Part shown: positions 60,170-64,000 of the stretch, piece after piece
Layout: each line of letters opens with the position of its first letter
Numbering within the stretch: the first letter of the stretch is position 1
DNA from: Ornithinibacillus sp047228935
GTDB lineage: Bacteria; Bacillota; Bacilli; Bacillales; Amphibacillaceae
DNA length: 64,000 nucleotides
Reading direction: 5' to 3'
Assembly: GCF_047228935.1 (NCBI RefSeq)
Contig: NZ_JBFEGG010000001.1
Location: 434,001 to 498,000 of the forward strand
The notes under the pieces: generated by a model
What the model saw: the letters and a program-made list of their open reading frames with translations, nothing else
The model's database searches: none
Told to the model about the DNA's origin: nothing
Position numbers and translations under genes: made by a program

Positions 60170-60964
60170 GTGAAACGAAAAATAGGTTTTATTGGTAGTG
60201 GGAATATGGCAGAAGCAATTATCGGTGGTATCCTGACCTCAGAGTTTGCATCACCTGAAAACATTTATGCTTCCAATCGAACAATGCCTAAATTACTTGA
60301 TCTAAAAGTGACATATGGAATTAATATTGCTGAGGATAATAAAGAAGTGGCAGATAGATGTGATATCGTCTTTCTTTCCGTAACACCTGACAAATATCCT
60401 TTTATAATAGAAGAAATAAAAGATGTCGTGAAAAAGGATACCATTATCATTTTAATTGCAGCTGGACAAACCATTTTACAAAACGAAGAACGATTTAATA
60501 AAAAAGTAAAGATGGTAAAAGCAATGCCTAACACACCTGTCCTTGTTGGAGAGGGGTTGACTACTATTAGTTTTAATGAGCTTGTTACACCTGAGGAACA
60601 AGACGAGGTAAAAAAGTTGTTTGAAAGCTTTGGAAAGGCAGAAATTATCGATGAGAAATTAATGGACACAGCAAGTGCTGTTGGTGGATCATCGCCAGCG
60701 TTTGGCTATATGTTTATTGAGGCATTAGCTGATGCAGCAGTTGTAAATGGTATGCCAAGAGATAAGGCATATCGCATTGCTGCACAAGCTCTGATTGGTT
60801 CGGCGAAGATGGTATTAGAGACCGGGGAGCATCCTGGTAAACTGAAGGATGATGTCTGCTCACCAGGTGGCACCACTATTGAATCAGTTGCAACATTAGA
60901 AGAATATGGATTCCGATCAGCAATAATTAAAGCAGTACAAGCCAATATTAATAAAATGAAATAA
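60170..60964 (+). CDS. proC: Pyrroline-5-carboxylate reductase
   Basis: A 264-residue enzyme: Rossmann motif GFIGSGNMAEAIIGG at the start, KMVKAMPNTPVLVGEGLT, and SAVGGSSPAFGYMFIEALADAAVVNGMPRDKAY, then DDVCSPGGTTIESVATLE. It makes proline from P5C with NADPH. GTG 60170 is chosen: GGAAAGGA lies ten bases upstream and it yields the canonical KRKIGFIGSGNM start; the GTG at 60152 overlaps the ribosome site. Confidence 0.95.
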   Translation: MKRKIGFIGSGNMAEAIIGGILTSEFASPENIYASNRTMPKLLDLKVTYGINIAEDNKEVADRCDIVFLSVTPDKYPFIIEEIKDVVKKDTIIILIAAGQTILQNEERFNKKVKMVKAMPNTPVLVGEGLTTISFNELVTPEEQDEVKKLFESFGKAEIIDEKLMDTASAVGGSSPAFGYMFIEALADAAVVNGMPRDKAYRIAAQALIGSAKMVLETGEHPGKLKDDVCSPGGTTIESVATLEEYGFRSAIIKAVQANINKMK

Positions 60965-60978
60965 CTAAGTTGTAGGTT

Positions 60979-61009
60979 AGAAGAATCCATCATGGATTCT
61001 TCTTTTAAT
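60979..61009 (+). terminator. Terminator of proC
   Basis: AGAAGAATCCAT / ATGGATTCTTCT stem, T-rich tail. Confidence 0.85.
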
Positions 61010-61090
61010 TTGCCCATGTAACTTCCCGGATTAATTGATTTAAACTATACTATTAAATGATAGATTTTTCAAAAAAAAGGGGGGTAAGCT

Positions 61091-62056
61091 ATTAGAAAAC
61101 TAGAGTTGGTACCCTATAATCCCAATTGGATAATTGAATATGAGTTTGAGGCTAAAAAGCTCAAGGAGATATTTGGTAAAGAACTTTTACATATTTATCA
61201 TATCGGTAGTACTTCGATTCCTGGTATGGTTGCAAAGCCAATTATAGATATATTAGTAGAAGTACAGGATATAGGAAATGTAGATTCTTTTAATAAAATA
61301 ATGATGAAATTCGGTTATCTTCCACGCGGAGAAAATGGAATAAGCGGTAGAAGATATTTTCAGAAAGAATCTCATTCTAAAAGAACACATCATGTACATA
61401 TTTATCAAGCTGGTGCAAAAGAAATATCGCAACATTTAGTATTTCGAGATTATTTAATTGAGTTTAAAAAAGAAGCGGAAAAATATAAGAATCTTAAATT
61501 AGAAATCTTACAAAGTAGTACGGAAGTATGTATGTACCAGCAATTAAAAGCAGAACTAATTACCAACTTAACTGCTAATGCAATAAGGTGGGCAAGCAAA
61601 AATAGAAAAACTTCTGTAATGGGATATATTGTACGTGAAAATAGTGAAGGGGAAAATGAATTACTAACATTGTCATTTCCATCAACTATTAATTATCCAT
61701 ACCTTCGAGTTCCAGGTGGTGGCGTAGAAGATCATGAACAGTTAATGGAGGCACTTTACCGAGAAATAAAGGAGGAAACAGGATTAACAGATTTTACACT
61801 TATTAGAAAAATCGGTGTTATTCGATATTATAAACCGTTTATTAAACGTATGGTAGAAAGGCATGATTTTCTTTTATCGGTTCCACCTACTACTGCTAGC
61901 AACTGGACTCATAAAGTAAGTGGAGAAGATAAAGATGCTGGCCTGATTTTTGAGTATAAGTGGATAAAATCAGATGACTTCCCTATTGTAGATGGTGAGT
62001 TAAGAACCTTTTTATCACTTAAACATATTCCTGAACTATTCAAGAACAAAGGTTAA
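61091..62056 (+). CDS. GrpB-NUDIX fusion protein
   Basis: About 321 residues. N-terminal GrpB/UPF0157 nucleotidyltransferase domain (RKLELVPYNPNWIIEYE, then HIYHIGSTSIPGMVAKPIIDILVEV with the GSxS and D-x-D metal residues), ending near residue 165; C-terminal NUDIX hydrolase with GGGVEDHEQLMEALYREIKEETGL matching the GX5EX7REUXEEXGU box. The frame opens at ATT 61091, six bases after an AAGGGGGG; the first conventional start, TTG 61106, would cut the conserved RKxE start. Substrate unknown; the fusion suggests coupled nucleotidyl transfer and clearance. Confidence 0.82.
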   Translation: MRKLELVPYNPNWIIEYEFEAKKLKEIFGKELLHIYHIGSTSIPGMVAKPIIDILVEVQDIGNVDSFNKIMMKFGYLPRGENGISGRRYFQKESHSKRTHHVHIYQAGAKEISQHLVFRDYLIEFKKEAEKYKNLKLEILQSSTEVCMYQQLKAELITNLTANAIRWASKNRKTSVMGYIVRENSEGENELLTLSFPSTINYPYLRVPGGGVEDHEQLMEALYREIKEETGLTDFTLIRKIGVIRYYKPFIKRMVERHDFLLSVPPTTASNWTHKVSGEDKDAGLIFEYKWIKSDDFPIVDGELRTFLSLKHIPELFKNKG

Positions 62057-62058
62057 AA

Positions 62059-62092
62059 AAATAGCCTAGTGAATGAGCAACTAGGCTATTTC
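62059..62092. terminator. Bidirectional terminator
   Basis: AAATAGCCTAGT / ACTAGGCTATTT around nine bases, between convergent genes. Confidence 0.85.
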
Positions 62093-63010
62093 TTAAATAT
62101 GTGGATACTTTTGTAAGGTAGCTTTTTGTTTTAGTTCAATTCCGCGAGACAAAATATAAAAAGAAAATAATACAAGAATAAAAGCAAGTAATGGATAAAA
62201 AAGAATCCACTGATAGTTATAGACGAAAGATCGCCATTGGCCAATTAACCCAGACCAATCTCTACTTATTGAAATGTAAACAGGTGGTCCGCCTAGTCTT
62301 AAAATTGTACCGCCTAAAAATAAGTTAAAAATACCTAGTTGTCCAATAAGAGTAAGCACTAGAATGATTTCTTTTATAAACATTGCTAGTAATGTTCCTT
62401 TTAAATGTGGAAAAATATGCTTTCCCATAATTCGAAGTTTTCCAGCACCTAATGCCCTAGTTGCGGTAATAAATAATTCTCCTCTTAACTCATTAGTTTT
62501 ACTAAAAACTGCTGCATAAACACCTGGGATACCGACAAGTGTCATTAGTAATGATTGCAAAATCACTAGTTCTATTACAGACAGAGGAGAGTTTATAGTT
62601 ATCCCTACTAGTAAAAAATATAAAATTAAAAAAGCAGGGATACTACCGAGTAATCCAAAGAAAGAATTTGCTTCTTTTTGATTTTTACCTGATAGCCCAA
62701 ACCAGATTCCTAAAGATCCTCCGATAAAAATGCGAAGGAGAGCTACACCAATTCCAACAAAGATTGTATATTTTGCTCCATAAAGGAGTAGAGTTAAAAT
62801 ATCATATCCCCATTCATCTGTTCCTAGTAGATGTTCTTTTGAAGGTGGATAGGGAGAAGCGTGCATACCGAAATCATCTGGACCATTATAGTAATACCCA
62901 GAAGGCTCTACGTAATCTTTTTCATAAGGGGCAAAAAATGATCCAAAAAGTGCAATACATATAATAAAACTAGTAGAAACCCCTCCAACCCATAATCTCC
63001 AATTAGTCAC
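62093..63010 (-). CDS. ABC transporter permease, OppC/DppC-like
   Basis: A 305-residue permease: TM1 near residues 8-28, an external segment HLLGTDEWGYDILTLLLYGAKYTIFVGIGVALLRIFIGGSLGIWFG (the hallmark of DppC-type subunits), and a diverged EAA loop ATRALGAGKLRIMGKHIFPHLKGTL. GTG start overlaps the upstream permease stop by eight bases. Solute-binding and ATPase subunits are not in the window. Confidence 0.85.
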   Translation of the reverse strand: MTNWRLWVGGVSTSFIICIALFGSFFAPYEKDYVEPSGYYYNGPDDFGMHASPYPPSKEHLLGTDEWGYDILTLLLYGAKYTIFVGIGVALLRIFIGGSLGIWFGLSGKNQKEANSFFGLLGSIPAFLILYFLLVGITINSPLSVIELVILQSLLMTLVGIPGVYAAVFSKTNELRGELFITATRALGAGKLRIMGKHIFPHLKGTLLAMFIKEIILVLTLIGQLGIFNLFLGGTILRLGGPPVYISISRDWSGLIGQWRSFVYNYQWILFYPLLAFILVLFSFYILSRGIELKQKATLQKYPHI

Positions 63011-63866
63011 GGGCGAACACCCTTTCTAGAAAATATATTAATATCCGAATGGACCAGTAGATAATTAAATAGAGGAACACTAGAATAAATAATGTATTTA
63101 CCATTACGTTGTAGTTATACATGAATCCTCCAAAAATGAACGCGGTAATTCCTCTAATATTAAATAGATACTCCACGATAAATAGATTACTCATCATAAT
63201 CGCCAACACTTTGTGTAAATCAGCTTTTAAAAAAGGGAGAATATTACGGATTACATGGTTTATATAAATATAGTGCTTTTGTAATCCTTTGGCCTTAGCA
63301 GATAAGATATAGTCCTCGGTTAAGACATCATATGTACGCTCTGAAAGTGTTCGTATTAAATAGATAGTCGGAATGATGGTTAATGTAATTAACGGAAGTA
63401 AAAATGCATTTTCTTCAGCTGAGCGGGATGCTACTCTTGCTACTTGAAAGCCAAATGTTTGAAAGATGAACACTACCCCTAATTGAAGAAATAATACTAG
63501 AATAAAATCAGGAATTGTACCAAGGAACCCAATGATATCTTTTAACCATTCTTTTTTTGATTTACTATACCAACTAGAAATAATTAATCCGAGACACACT
63601 GTTAAAAATGTCGCAATCTCTAAATATTGTAGGGATGTTATAAAGTAACTTGGCACATCTTGGAGCATATTATAACTACCACTTCTTCCTAGTTGATAGG
63701 TAAATGCGTCTCCATTAAGTAGACTACTAAAATAATTAAAGATTAAATCTACTATGGTTTGAAACTGAATGGATAAATTTCCATCTGAGATGGTGATTGA
63801 TAGAGGAACTGCTGCTAACAACAAGATACAGATTATTAGTCCGATAAATGATATTCCTATGCGCAT
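63003..63866 (-). CDS. ABC transporter permease, OppB/DppB-like
   Basis: A 287-residue permease: N-terminal helix, then YFITSLQYLEIATFLTVCLGLII, the EAA-type loop DYILSAKAKGLQKHYIYINHVIRNILPFLKA and closing helices. DppB-type architecture, although the family's GLDKP-like external motif is missing. First of two coupled genes; upstream partners must lie beyond the right edge if present. Confidence 0.83.
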   Translation of the reverse strand: MRIGISFIGLIICILLLAAVPLSITISDGNLSIQFQTIVDLIFNYFSSLLNGDAFTYQLGRSGSYNMLQDVPSYFITSLQYLEIATFLTVCLGLIISSWYSKSKKEWLKDIIGFLGTIPDFILVLFLQLGVVFIFQTFGFQVARVASRSAEENAFLLPLITLTIIPTIYLIRTLSERTYDVLTEDYILSAKAKGLQKHYIYINHVIRNILPFLKADLHKVLAIMMSNLFIVEYLFNIRGITAFIFGGFMYNYNVMVNTLFILVFLYLIIYWSIRILIYFLERVFARD

Positions 63867-64000
63867 TCTTCATCATCCTTGTAATTCAATTAAAATAACG
63901 ATAAATAAAAATTACCACTATCAGAAAACTCGGTCAAGTTAGAATATAAATTAATTTCTACCCAACTATGGATAAAGGTGAGTTTTAAAGGCTAAAACAG

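Overview
The window is a low-GC chromosomal segment from a spore-forming Bacillaceae, probably Oceanobacillus/Virgibacillus-like. The evidence is gene order: 9.3-30.4 kb follows the yjbC-spx-mecA-coiA-pepF-yjbH-yjbI-yjbK-yjbM-nadF-yjbO-prpE ... cotO-cotZ ... yjcF-yjcG-yjcH order known from Bacillus subtilis, with an amtB-glnK pair, a rodA-like gene, mgtE and small unknown genes inserted. Spore coat genes with SigK-type promoters show that it sporulates. Genus-level assignment is inference.

Region 1 (1-9.2 kb) is metabolic: a flavin monooxygenase with its FMN reductase, a PNPOx-like stress protein, small membrane proteins, an MBL hydrolase, and two convergent quinoprotein dehydrogenases (a GSDH-type beta-propeller and a PQQ dehydrogenase fused to cytochrome c), then a DUF4015 protein. 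Region 2 (9.3-30.4 kb) is the core block: nitrogen uptake with two perfect TnrA boxes, the Spx/MecA/YjbH proteolysis circuit, CoiA and PepF, globin, RelQ-type alarmone synthase, NAD kinase, pseudouridine synthase, PrpE, RodA-like protein, MgtE, the coat cluster and the yjcFGH genes. An IS3-family remnant abuts a GC-rich repeat at 16.5-17.0 kb. A heterodimeric ABC exporter (yfiBC-like) follows.

Region 3 (34.3-59.3 kb) is the accessory part. A tRNA-Val(GAC) gene carries a tandem array of integrations: its 3' end is repeated at 51,935, 58,039 and, in degenerate form, 59,244. Element A (34,384-51,976, about 17.6 kb) has a tyrosine integrase, a divergent Stl-like repressor, an SF3 helicase/primase followed by an iteron-rich origin, scaffold, major capsid, small and large terminase, portal and head-completion-type proteins, a SieB-like exclusion protein and a fibre-like protein with HxH motifs. 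It has no recognisable tail tube, tape measure or lysis genes. I read it as a candidate capsid-forming phage satellite (cf-PICI-like) of a Gram-positive host, with several unusual parts: a sigma-like regulator, terminator-like hairpins ahead of most late genes, and a fibre without a tail. Element B (51,977-58,084) is a decaying relative with a broken integrase. It carries a c-di-GMP operon (LuxR-type HTH with an A9 frameshift, EAL, PilZ), an SOS-boxed WYL/YolD operon and a secreted-protein/partner pair. Segment C (58,085-59,291) is a short remnant.

Region 4 (59.3-64.0 kb) returns to chromosome: a CBO0543-family membrane protein, proC, a GrpB-NUDIX fusion with a likely ATT start, and two oligopeptide-type ABC permeases running off the right edge.
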